The translations under genes were made by a program, and so were the position numbers. A stretch of DNA of 13,861 bases from Actinobacteria bacterium RBG_16_64_13 (GTDB taxonomy: Bacteria; Actinomycetota; Thermoleophilia; RBG-16-64-13), in the NCBI GenBank assembly GCA_001768675.1, contig MELN01000056.1, positions 61,134-74,994 on the forward strand, given 5' to 3'. Positions 7,858 to 13,861 of this stretch are shown here, in pieces; the first letter of the stretch is position 1; each line of letters opens with the position of its first letter. The notes under the pieces were generated by a model. The model worked only from the letters and a program-made list of their open reading frames with translations, was not told the origin of the DNA and did no database searches.

Positions 7858-8961
7858 TCAGCGAGATGTCCGCTTTGCGCCTTTTGCTGCTGGTCGCTTG
7901 CTGGAGGTCTTCCCCTTGGTGGTCTTGCGCGAAACGCGCGGCTGAACCGCTTGACCGGCGCCAGGCTTCGGCGTTCCGGCCGTCTTGCCAAAGGCTCCTT
8001 TGCCGGCGGCATTCTCGCCGTCCGAGCCGAGGACCGATGATCCAAGCACTATTTCGCCACCCGAACCGGCGGCCACCACCCGCTTGCGGTAGCGAGGCTC
8101 CCGCTCCTTCCAGACCACGGCCAACGGCGTCGCCACAAAGAAGGAGGAGTACGTTCCTGTTACGACCCCGATGGTCAGCGCGAACGCAAAGTCCTTGAGC
8201 GTTGGGCCGCCGAAGACGAGTATGGCCACCAACGGGAGCAAGAGACATACCGTGGTGTTTATGGAACGGACCATGGTCTGGGCGATAGACAGGTCGGCCA
8301 TGTCCCCGTAGGTCTCTTTCTTCATGAAGTGCGTGTTCTCACGCATGCGGTCGAAGACGATGATGGTGTCGTGAACCGAATACCCCAAGATCGTCAGGAT
8401 CGCCGCGATCGTGGCCGACGTCACCAGCCGGTTGCTGGCCGCGTAGATTCCCAGGGTCAGACCGACGTCGTGAATGAGGGCGACGATGGCCGGGATGGCG
8501 AACTTGAACTCGAACCGGAAAGTCAGATAGCCAATGATCGCGATGACAGCGATGGCCACAGCAAGGAATGCCCGGTTAGTGGTCTCCTTGCCGAAGCTCG
8601 CTCCGACCTCCTCGACACTCTTGGAATCTGCCTTCACCGTGAACCGGCTGTTCAGCTCGCTTTCCACCTGCTGCTGCTGGTCGGCGGTCATCTCCTCAGC
8701 CGTGATCATGAATGAGTTGGCGCCGCTCGCGCCTACCACGGATTGCACCACCGGGTCTTGCACACCTAGGCCGGTCACAAGAGAACGAACCTCGTCGACC
8801 GTGGCCGGCTGCTCCAGGCCTATCTGCATCCGCACGCCGCCGCGGAAGTCGATGCCCAGATCGAGCCTCACGAGGAACACGAAGACTATGGCGAAAACGG
8901 TCACCGCCGACAACGAAAGCAGGAACCACCATTTGTAGCGCATGAAGGGGATGACTCTCAC
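7858..8961 (-). CDS. secF: protein translocase subunit SecF
   Basis: SecF is the second half of the SecDF export motor. It has the N-terminal membrane segment (about residues 10-31), the GIDFRGG motif at 36-42, an outward loop, and five further membrane segments. ILGYSVHDTIIVFDRMREN at 191-209 includes D198, the counterpart of the functional Asp in E. coli SecF, and GTYSSFFVATPLAVVW closes the core near 284. The GTG start overlaps the secD stop (GTGA), with AAGGGGG six bases upstream. The core is followed by an 80-residue tail; its last 27 residues hold 11 Lys/Arg and no acidic residue, ending near the phasin-like gene. The tail should lie in the cytoplasm, where it may touch ribosomes, lipids or the acidic YajC tail. 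Confidence 0.95.
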   Translation of the reverse strand: MRVIPFMRYKWWFLLSLSAVTVFAIVFVFLVRLDLGIDFRGGVRMQIGLEQPATVDEVRSLVTGLGVQDPVVQSVVGASGANSFMITAEEMTADQQQQVESELNSRFTVKADSKSVEEVGASFGKETTNRAFLAVAIAVIAIIGYLTFRFEFKFAIPAIVALIHDVGLTLGIYAASNRLVTSATIAAILTILGYSVHDTIIVFDRMRENTHFMKKETYGDMADLSIAQTMVRSINTTVCLLLPLVAILVFGGPTLKDFAFALTIGVVTGTYSSFFVATPLAVVWKEREPRYRKRVVAAGSGGEIVLGSSVLGSDGENAAGKGAFGKTAGTPKPGAGQAVQPRVSRKTTKGKTSSKRPAAKGAKRTSR

Positions 8962-10379
8962 AACCGACCCCCTTCATTCACCGGTAGAGATTTCTCTCTG
9001 GTCACGTGCAAGCCAAGCAACCTCAAGTTGCGGAACGGCCTCCATCCACTGAGAAGAATCAGGATCGACCGAGTGACCAGCACTGCCGTGAACATGGAAA
9101 GCGCAACCCCGACGCCCAGCGTGAGGGCAAAGCCCTTGATGCCGCCGCTGGCAGCCCAAAACAGAATGATCGCGGTGATGATCGTCGTCATGTTGCAGTC
9201 GAACACCGCGCGGAAGGCCTTTCTGAACCCGGCGCTCGTCGCGGCTCCGACCGTCTTGCCGGAGCGCACCTCGTCCCGCATCCGGGCGAAGATGAGCACA
9301 TTGGCGTCGACCGCCATGCCCAAGGTGAGGATCATGCCGGCGATGCCCGGCAGAGTCATGGTCACCCCGATGCCGTTAAGGATGCCCAGGAACAACACGG
9401 TGTAGATGATCAAGGCGAGACTCGCGATCAGGCCGAGTAGGCGGTAGTAGACCACCATGAAGACCATGATCAAGAGCAGCCCTATCGCCCCGGCCATAAG
9501 GGCCTGGTTGAGGGCCGATTTGCCCAGAACGGCGCCTACCGTGTTCTGACTGACTGAGGTAAGCTCGACCGGCAGAGCACCGGTCTGCAACACGAGGGCC
9601 AGGTTCTTCGCGTCGTCCAGAGAGAACTTCCCGGTTATCTCCGCGTTCCCGCCGCTGATCTGCTCAAGCACGCGTGGTGCCGACTCCACCTCGCCATCGA
9701 GGACGATGGCGAGCAGTTCATACTGCCCCGTGATCTTGTACGTATCGGCGAGGCGCCCGGTGATCTCGGCGAACAACGTGGCGCCCTCGCTCTCGAACTG
9801 CATGTCCACCTTGGGGTTGTTGTTCTGATCGAAGCCGGTCTGCGCGTCCTTGAGCATCGCGCCGGTGAGCTCGGGGGCCTTGGTGACCAGGAACCACTGG
9901 TCGCTGGAGGCGCCTCCCGAATCGACACCCCAATGGACCACCGCGTGGTATCCCTCTAGCGCGTCGAGAGCCGCCTCCGAATCAACATTAGCGGCGGCTA
10001 GGGCTTCCGCCTCGCTCTTGTATGGGGTACCGAAGTCGCTTACCTCGTGAAATTCGAGAACCGCGGTCTTGCCGATGATCTTCAGCGCCTCCTCGGGGTT
10101 GTCGATGCCCGGCAGTTGGACGCTGATCTTGTCCTGACCTTGGGTCTGGATCTCGGGCTCGGCAACACCTAGCTTGTTCACCCTGTTCTGGATGATAGTC
10201 ACCGCTCGGTCTATGTCGTTGGTCGAGGTACCCTCGGGCGCCTGAAGTATCACTGCCAGGCCACCCTGTAGATCCAGGCCGAGGTTCGTCTTCGACAGCG
10301 GGAACGCGAAGTAGGCAGCGATACCTAGAAGTATCGCCACAAGCACGAGTATCCCGGCGTCACGCTGTATTCTGGACAA
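8958..10379 (-). CDS. secD: protein translocase subunit SecD
   Basis: SecD works with SecF as a proton-driven membrane motor that helps preproteins leave the SecYEG channel. The 473-residue protein has an N-terminal membrane segment (about residues 9-27), the hallmark TNLGLDLQGG at 31-40, an outward-facing P1 region from about 45 to 285, and five more membrane segments to about 445. GMAVDANVLIFARMRDE at 354-370 holds D358, matching the essential proton-path Asp of E. coli (D519). The P1 region is much shorter than in E. coli SecD (615 residues), as is usual for Gram-positive and actinobacterial forms. The start is TTG with a good Shine-Dalgarno. The gene has its own promoter in the 176-base gap behind yajC, and its TGA overlaps the secF GTG by four bases. 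Confidence 0.95.
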   Translation of the reverse strand: MSRIQRDAGILVLVAILLGIAAYFAFPLSKTNLGLDLQGGLAVILQAPEGTSTNDIDRAVTIIQNRVNKLGVAEPEIQTQGQDKISVQLPGIDNPEEALKIIGKTAVLEFHEVSDFGTPYKSEAEALAAANVDSEAALDALEGYHAVVHWGVDSGGASSDQWFLVTKAPELTGAMLKDAQTGFDQNNNPKVDMQFESEGATLFAEITGRLADTYKITGQYELLAIVLDGEVESAPRVLEQISGGNAEITGKFSLDDAKNLALVLQTGALPVELTSVSQNTVGAVLGKSALNQALMAGAIGLLLIMVFMVVYYRLLGLIASLALIIYTVLFLGILNGIGVTMTLPGIAGMILTLGMAVDANVLIFARMRDEVRSGKTVGAATSAGFRKAFRAVFDCNMTTIITAIILFWAASGGIKGFALTLGVGVALSMFTAVLVTRSILILLSGWRPFRNLRLLGLHVTREKSLPVNEGGRL

Positions 10380-10386
10380 GGGCGCA

Positions 10387-10393
10387 CCTTCCT
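10387..10393 (-). promoter_or_regulatory. Shine-Dalgarno supporting a TTG start for secD
   Basis: AGGAAGG sits seven bases upstream of the TTG at 10379, supporting this rare start codon for secD. The protein begins at the expected place, a few residues before the first membrane segment. Confidence 0.7.
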
Positions 10394-10417
10394 CAGGAAC
10401 GGTTCTCTAGCGAGTCT

Positions 10418-10449
10418 GTGGGCCGCTCAGGCCCCACCCCCGCGGCCAC
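10418..10449 (-). other. hairpin in the secD mRNA leader
   Basis: The first part of the predicted secD leader holds GTGGCCGC (10442-10449) and GCGGCCCAC (10418-10426), which can pair as an 8-bp stem with one bulged C around a G-rich 15-base loop. It starts right at the predicted 5' end of the transcript. It might stabilise the mRNA or regulate translation. No known riboswitch is recognised. Confidence 0.35.
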
Positions 10450-10457
10450 AAGGCACG

Positions 10458-10486
10458 AGGATAGGTCACTGCACGGTCACTGTCAA
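10458..10486 (-). promoter_or_regulatory. sigma-70-type promoter of secD
   Basis: On the minus strand a perfect -35 box, TTGACA (10481-10486), is separated by exactly 17 bases from TATCCT (10458-10463), which matches four of six consensus bases. The predicted start of transcription is near 10451, leaving a leader of about 70 bases before the secD TTG. It lies in the longest gap of the window (10380-10555), where an internal promoter for secD-secF and downstream genes makes sense. The spacer holds two copies of CAGTGACC, described separately. Confidence 0.75.
10464..10482 (-). repeat. direct repeat CAGTGACC x2 inside the secD promoter
   Basis: Two identical 8-bp copies (10475-10482 and 10464-10471 on the minus strand) are separated by GTG, giving an 11-bp period, about one helical turn. 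They fill the spacer between the -35 and -10 boxes, and the upstream copy overlaps the last two bases of the -35. This is a plausible binding site for a regulator acting on secD-secF. The repeat is seen directly; the regulatory role is inference. Confidence 0.55.
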
Positions 10487-10491
10487 CGAAC

Positions 10492-10507
10492 CCCAGTGTA
10501 ACCTGGG
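10492..10507 (-). repeat. small perfect inverted repeat upstream of the secD promoter
   Basis: CCCAG and CTGGG are separated by six bases, and two more pairs form beyond one mismatch. It ends five bases upstream of the secD -35 box. It could be an operator half-site pair or a weak yajC terminator, but no U-run follows. A chance occurrence is possible at this length. Confidence 0.3.
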
Positions 10508-10555
10508 CTTCCGGTCAACCGATCACGAAATGCCTGCGGTTCGGACTACCGGCTA

Positions 10556-10954
10556 CTATTTGGTGGAATCCTCGTCTGCCTCGTCGCCGGCTTCCACACC
10601 GAACTCGTCTGCCGTGGCTTCCTCGATCTCGGTAGAACCCCGCCGGCCGCGCGTCGTTGCCGTGCCTTCCGGGGCTACGGCCCTCGCCTCGGCACCCTCT
10701 CTGATGATCTCCGCGACGGCGCGCCGGGCGATCTTCATGTTGACGCCCTTGGCAACTTCGATGACCACGAGGTTGTCGTCGACCCGCTTGACCTTGCCGT
10801 ATATGCCGGCTGCCGTCACGATCGTGTCGCCCTTCTTGAGCGAAGACAGCAACGCCGCATGCGCTCTCCGCTGCCTCTGCTGCGGCCGGATAGCCATGAA
10901 GTAGAAGATGCCGATGAACGCAACGACGTAGATGATCAGGTAATACGAGCTCAA
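10556..10954 (-). CDS. yajC: Sec translocon accessory protein YajC
   Basis: YajC is a small inner-membrane partner of SecD and SecF in the Sec export machinery. The 132-residue product has one membrane segment at about residues 3-22 (YYLIIYVVAFIGIFYFMAI), then the family motif RPQQRQRR, and then the conserved cytoplasmic domain with LKKGDTIVTAAGIYGKV. The start is a TTG placed by AAGGAGG five bases upstream. The genes for SecD and SecF follow, as in most bacteria. Unusually, the protein continues past the conserved domain with about 40 residues, the last 26 of which hold 11 Asp/Glu and one Lys; E. coli YajC lacks such a tail. The gene ends in TAG, one of only two non-TGA stops among the complete genes here. 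Confidence 0.93.
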   Translation of the reverse strand: MSSYYLIIYVVAFIGIFYFMAIRPQQRQRRAHAALLSSLKKGDTIVTAAGIYGKVKRVDDNLVVIEVAKGVNMKIARRAVAEIIREGAEARAVAPEGTATTRGRRGSTEIEEATADEFGVEAGDEADEDSTK

Positions 10955-10959
10955 ACCGC

Positions 10960-10966
10960 CCTCCTT
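10960..10966 (-). promoter_or_regulatory. Shine-Dalgarno that sets the yajC start
   Basis: AAGGAGG lies five bases before the TTG at 10954. This is near-ideal spacing, and it rules out the GTG at 10978, which lies upstream of the Shine-Dalgarno itself. Confidence 0.8.
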
Positions 10967-10967
10967 C

Positions 10968-10996
10968 GGAAGAACCACCCGCCTGATAGCGGGCGG
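10968..10996 (-). other. GC-rich hairpin in the tgt-yajC gap
   Basis: The 75-base gap between tgt and yajC can form an 8-bp stem with one G-U pair (arms 10989-10996 and 10975-10982) and a 6-base loop. On the transcribed strand it is followed by TTCTTCC. The shape resembles a weak intrinsic terminator or attenuator, but there is no proper U-run. The hairpin ends two bases before the yajC Shine-Dalgarno, so it could also shape ribosome access or act as an mRNA processing or stability element. Confidence 0.4.
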
Positions 10997-11029
10997 ATGC
11001 GGACTCTGTGTACGCGACCGATTATGTTA

Positions 11030-12166
11030 TCACGACCCGCCCTCACCGCTGCGAAACACCGAAAAGCGCCCGCCGACGATCGCCTCGCGGGCCCGGGCCA
11101 CCAACCGCGTCAAGAAGCACAGGTTGTGCTCCGTCAGAAGCATCAAGCCCAGGATCTCCTTCTGCATGACGAAATGCCTGATCGCTCCCCGCGAGAAGCC
11201 GGCGCACGCCGTGCAAGGACACCCCTCTTCCAGCGGAGCCGTCGACAGTGCATGCTCGGCGTTTCGCAGGTTCAAGCGTCCCGTGACTGTGAAGGCGGTG
11301 CCCATACGGGCGGTCCGAGTTGGCAGCACGCAGTCGAAGATGTCGACGCCGCGCGCGATCACCTCTACCAGACCCTCTGGGTCACCGATGCCCATGAAGT
11401 AGCGGAGCCGGTCTGGGGGAAGAACCGACGTGGTCAGCCCGGTGGTGTCCAGCATAGCCTCACGGTCTTCACCCACCGTCAGGCCGCCGATCGCGTACCC
11501 CGGAAAACCGATCCCGACGAGTCGCTCGGCGCTTTCGCGCCGCAGGTCCGGTAGCACTCCCCCTTGCGCGATCCCGAGGAGCATCTGCGGGCCGTCTGAC
11601 CCCTCCCCGCCTCGGGCCAGGTGCGCCCGCTTGCAGCGCGCCGCCCATTCGAGCGTGCGCTTCACGGCGGCATCTACCTCGGTCGCGGTCGCCGTCCCCG
11701 GTGGGCACTGATCCAAGCACATGACCATATCCGCCCCTAGGGCAGCCTGCTCGGCCATGGCACGCTCGGGGCTGAAGACATGCTTCGAGCCGTCGTAGAT
11801 GGAGCGGAACTCGACCCCCGAGTCGTCGATACGAGCCGTCGCCCTCAGGCTGAAGACCTGGTATCCGCCGCTGTCGGTGAGGATCGGGCCGTCCCATTGC
11901 ATGAACTCGTGAAGCCCGCCCAGCCTCCGGACGGTCTCGCTGCCCGGCCGCAGAGCGAGGTGATACGTGTTGGCGAGGATGATCTGCGCCCCTACCGCCC
12001 GCAGACGCTCGGGGGCGATGGCCTTGACGGTCCCCTTGGTCCCCACGGGCATGAAGCAAGGGGTCTGCACGGTGCCACGCGGCGTTTCCAGCAGTCCTGC
12101 TCGGGCGGCCCCGTCACACGCGACGACGGAAAACGGGAAGTCGGGGAGTCCATCAAGGGTGTTCAC
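11030..12166 (-). CDS. tgt: queuine/preQ1 tRNA-guanine transglycosylase Tgt
   Basis: Tgt swaps guanine 34 for the queuosine precursor preQ1 in tRNAs for Asp, Asn, His and Tyr; QueA and QueH then finish the base. With a GTG start at 12166 the protein has 378 residues, the normal length. It shows ILTDSGGYQVFSL (D98, the general acid/base), GVDIFDCVLPTR (D275, the expected nucleophile), and the zinc site CPCTAC (C316, C318, C321) with H347 in LLTEHN. GTG 12166 is preferred because GAGGGGGG lies 5-11 bases upstream; a TTG at 12199 would add 11 atypical residues. The start overlaps the end of queA by 14 bases, which suggests coupled translation. The Asp and zinc ligands are intact, so the enzyme should be active. 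Confidence 0.95.
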   Translation of the reverse strand: MNTLDGLPDFPFSVVACDGAARAGLLETPRGTVQTPCFMPVGTKGTVKAIAPERLRAVGAQIILANTYHLALRPGSETVRRLGGLHEFMQWDGPILTDSGGYQVFSLRATARIDDSGVEFRSIYDGSKHVFSPERAMAEQAALGADMVMCLDQCPPGTATATEVDAAVKRTLEWAARCKRAHLARGGEGSDGPQMLLGIAQGGVLPDLRRESAERLVGIGFPGYAIGGLTVGEDREAMLDTTGLTTSVLPPDRLRYFMGIGDPEGLVEVIARGVDIFDCVLPTRTARMGTAFTVTGRLNLRNAEHALSTAPLEEGCPCTACAGFSRGAIRHFVMQKEILGLMLLTEHNLCFLTRLVARAREAIVGGRFSVFRSGEGGS

Positions 12167-13238
12167 GCCCGCCCCCCTCGATGAGCATGGCGTCACCAAA
12201 GCTGAAGAACCGATACCTCATGGCGATAGCCTCCGCGTAGGCTTCGCGCAGCCGCTCGGCCCCGGCGAAGGCCATGGTCAGAGCGAGAACGCTGCTCCGT
12301 GGCAGGTGCAGGTTGGTGAGCAGGACATCGACCGCCCGAAATCGGTGGCCGGGAGTGATGAAGATGTCGGTGGAGCCGGTGATCGGGCCCTCCACATGTG
12401 CGGTGGGCACACCCTTCTGCGCCAACGTTTCGAGCACGCGCGCGGCCGTGGTGCCGACCGCCACCAGACGGCCGTCACTGCCGAGGGCCTCTCGTACGAT
12501 ATTCAGGTTCTCGGACGAGACAGAGTAGGTCTCGCGATGGATGCGATGCTCCTCCACCACGGCCTCCCGGATGGGTTGAAACGTGTCGAGCCCAACGTGC
12601 AGGGTCACGTACGCCGCTTTCACGCCGGCCTCCCGCAGGGAGTGAAGAAGATGTGGCGTGAAATGCAGACCAGCCGTGGGAGCCGCCGCCGACCCAAGGA
12701 CCGAAGCGTACACGGTCTGATACGCCGACGGTTCGTCAGGATAGGTCTTGATGTAGGGAGGTAATGGTAGACGCCCGTACGCTTCCATAGTCTCCACCAA
12801 CGAGCAACCGGGAGGCGCGATCACCAGCCACCGTCCTTCGCCGAGATGAGCGAGCAGTTGCAACCGCTCCCCACCCGGCAACAACAACTCTCCACCGCTT
12901 CGGAGGCGATGTGACGGCCTGGCCAAGACCTCCCAGCACTCGCTCTCCGGTCTCTTCGTCCCGAGTGTGCCGTCGGCATCCGCTCCCGGTCGCAGGAACA
13001 AGAGCTCCACGGCTCCTCCACTGGGCTTCTGCGCCTGGACGCGCGCCTGAAGCACCCGGGAGTCGTTGAACACCACCGTGTCGCCTCGGCCGAGTAGACG
13101 TGGCAGATCCGCGAAGACCAGATGACGCCGCTCTCCTCCCTCAGCGAGGTGCATGAGGCGGCACGAGTCTCGCGGCTCGACAGGTTGCTGGGCGATCAGC
13201 TCCCGCGGGATGGCGAAGTCGAGTTCCTCCAGACGCAC
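12153..13238 (-). CDS. queA: S-adenosylmethionine:tRNA ribosyltransferase-isomerase QueA
   Basis: QueA transfers and isomerises the ribosyl group of S-adenosylmethionine onto 7-aminomethyl-7-deazaguanine in tRNA, making the epoxyqueuosine that QueH reduces. Family signatures are clear: FDSRV-like FNDSRV at residues 57-62, APTAGLHFT at 186-194, TLHVGLDTFQPI at 212-223, and the C-terminal RYRFFSFGDAMLI at 341-353. I chose the GTG at 13238 because it gives the usual family beginning (RLEELDFAIPRELIAQQP) and sits one base after the queH TGA, with GGAAGGG 10 bases upstream. An ATG at 13262 in the same frame would add eight residues. The product is 361 residues, slightly long for the family because of a charged segment near 85-103 (DADGTLGTKRPESE). 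The 3' end overlaps tgt. Confidence 0.95.
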   Translation of the reverse strand: MRLEELDFAIPRELIAQQPVEPRDSCRLMHLAEGGERRHLVFADLPRLLGRGDTVVFNDSRVLQARVQAQKPSGGAVELLFLRPGADADGTLGTKRPESECWEVLARPSHRLRSGGELLLPGGERLQLLAHLGEGRWLVIAPPGCSLVETMEAYGRLPLPPYIKTYPDEPSAYQTVYASVLGSAAAPTAGLHFTPHLLHSLREAGVKAAYVTLHVGLDTFQPIREAVVEEHRIHRETYSVSSENLNIVREALGSDGRLVAVGTTAARVLETLAQKGVPTAHVEGPITGSTDIFITPGHRFRAVDVLLTNLHLPRSSVLALTMAFAGAERLREAYAEAIAMRYRFFSFGDAMLIEGGGREHP

Positions 13239-13239
13239 T

Positions 13240-13785
13240 TCAGTCGAGCCCTTCCACCGCATCTCGGTAGCGCTCCCATTCCGAGACCACGCACCCGCAG
13301 TACTTCTGCCGGTAGATCCCCCATTCTCTGCTGAGACGCCTGGATTCCCCGTACAGAGAGCGCAAGTCTTCATACAGGAATTCGACTCCGTGACGCTCCG
13401 CGGCGGCCTCACCACAGGCGAGGATGCCGGCGTGGTCCTGCCAGGGGCTGATGGACAGGCTCGTTGAGAAGGCGTCGCACCCCCTGGCTGCAGCCTCAGC
13501 CGCGGTCCGATCGAGGCGCTGATCGATGCACCGGCTGCAACGCGAGTCCCCGCCGCCACCCACCGCCGCGAACCAAGCTTCGGGATCGTAGGCGAGATCT
13601 TCCACCAGCTCGATGCCGACGTGCGCGGCCACCTCCCGGCTGCCCACAAGGCGGCGGCGGAATTCGAGCAGGGGATGGATATTGGGGTTATAGAACAAGC
13701 CCAAGACCTGTCCGGCTCTCTCTTTCCACCAGGGCACCGCCCCGGAGGCGCACGGACCGCAACACACGTGAAGGAGAAGCTTCAT
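13240..13785 (-). CDS. queH: epoxyqueuosine reductase QueH
   Basis: This 181-residue protein matches the QueH (DUF208) family. QueH carries out the last step of queuosine biosynthesis, reducing epoxyqueuosine to queuosine at the wobble position of tRNAs with GUN anticodons, and it replaces the cobalamin enzyme QueG. The cysteines expected to bind the Fe-S cluster are present: HVCCGPC at residues 6-12, C83-x-x-C86, and the KYCGC motif with C163 and C165. The FYNPNIHP motif at 31-38 is also typical. The ATG start fits the family, whose members begin a few residues before HxCCGPC, although no strong Shine-Dalgarno precedes it. The stop is followed after one base by the queA start, and tgt comes next, so three queuosine enzymes are coupled here. 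Length is normal for the family. Confidence 0.93.
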   Translation of the reverse strand: MKLLLHVCCGPCASGAVPWWKERAGQVLGLFYNPNIHPLLEFRRRLVGSREVAAHVGIELVEDLAYDPEAWFAAVGGGGDSRCSRCIDQRLDRTAAEAAARGCDAFSTSLSISPWQDHAGILACGEAAAERHGVEFLYEDLRSLYGESRRLSREWGIYRQKYCGCVVSEWERYRDAVEGLD

Positions 13786-13806
13786 CCCGATGGCGCCCGC
13801 CGCAGA

Positions 13807-13861
13807 CTACTGGAACAACGTGCCGGGCTGGGCGGGCTGGACGCCCGCGGGCGGAACCGCC
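13807..13861 (-). CDS. C-terminal fragment of an upstream gene, possibly ruvB (partial)
   Basis: Reading leftward from the right edge, one frame gives 17 codons (AVPPAGVQPAQPGTLFQ) and then TAG, 21 bases before the queH start. Sixteen of the 17 codons end in G or C, as expected of a real gene in this genome. A Pro/Ala-rich tail ending in a short LF motif resembles the C-terminus of many actinobacterial RuvB proteins, and ruvA-ruvB-queA-tgt-yajC-secDF is a familiar order in Gram-positive bacteria, so RuvB is the best guess. The fragment is too short to identify by sequence alone. A second frame is also open across this end and runs on into queH antiphase, so the reading frame itself is not certain. 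The N-terminal part lies outside the window. Confidence 0.45.
   Translation of the reverse strand, partial: AVPPAGVQPAQPGTLFQ

Noticed and set aside
7845..8045. Long N-terminal extension of the phasin-like gene into secF
   Set aside because: The extension is the shadow of the SecF basic tail; a strong Shine-Dalgarno places the start at the ATG at 7844.
13239..13649. N-terminal extension of queA reaching into queH
   Set aside because: The extra residues start at a TTG and lie out of frame over queH; the conserved QueA beginning starts at the GTG at 13238.
1..13861. Mobile elements, CRISPR arrays, tRNA or rRNA genes, prophage or defence genes
   Set aside because: No transposase, regularly spaced repeat, tRNA-like fold or defence family was seen; coding is almost continuous housekeeping genes on one strand with even base composition.

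Overview
The window is a compact, high-GC stretch of bacterial chromosome (roughly 60% GC or more by eye). All thirteen supportable genes lie on the minus strand, so transcription runs from the right edge to the left. Most genes overlap or sit within a few tens of bases of each other. GTG or TTG is the best start for six of them, and nearly all end in TGA. The gene order, a single long bifunctional Rel with an actinobacterial-looking synthetase loop, and the queuosine genes next to yajC-secDF suggest a non-actinomycete Actinomycetota (Coriobacteriia- or Thermoleophilia-like) or a high-GC Firmicute. This is inferred from protein flavour and gene order, not from a search.

Reading in the direction of transcription: a short C-terminal fragment at the right edge (possibly RuvB), then the queuosine genes queH, queA and tgt (13785 to 11030), tightly coupled by a 1-base gap and a 14-base overlap. 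Next is the Sec accessory block yajC, secD, secF (10954 to 7858). yajC follows a GC-rich hairpin and starts at a TTG set by a near-perfect Shine-Dalgarno. secD has its own promoter with a consensus TTGACA box. Then come a phasin-like coiled-coil protein and an AarF/UbiB-family kinase (7844 to 5650), then recJ and a bifunctional (p)ppGpp synthetase/hydrolase (5595 to 812), overlapping at their ends. Last are a metallo-beta-lactamase-fold hydrolase and the first 37 codons of hisS, cut by the left edge.

The themes are tRNA modification and charging (queH, queA, tgt, hisS), protein export (yajC, secD, secF), DNA repair (recJ), the stringent response (rsh), and a membrane/lipid pair (phasin-like and UbiB-like) between the Sec and recJ blocks. 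I see no mobile element, CRISPR array, tRNA or rRNA, and no gene-free stretch over 300 bases; the longest gap is 176 bases, between yajC and secD. This is a housekeeping region, not an obvious new system. The points that most deserve a second look are an 11-bp-period direct repeat inside the secD promoter, the cysteine-rich C-terminal extension of RecJ, the opposite charges of the YajC and SecF tails, and the phasin/UbiB pair.
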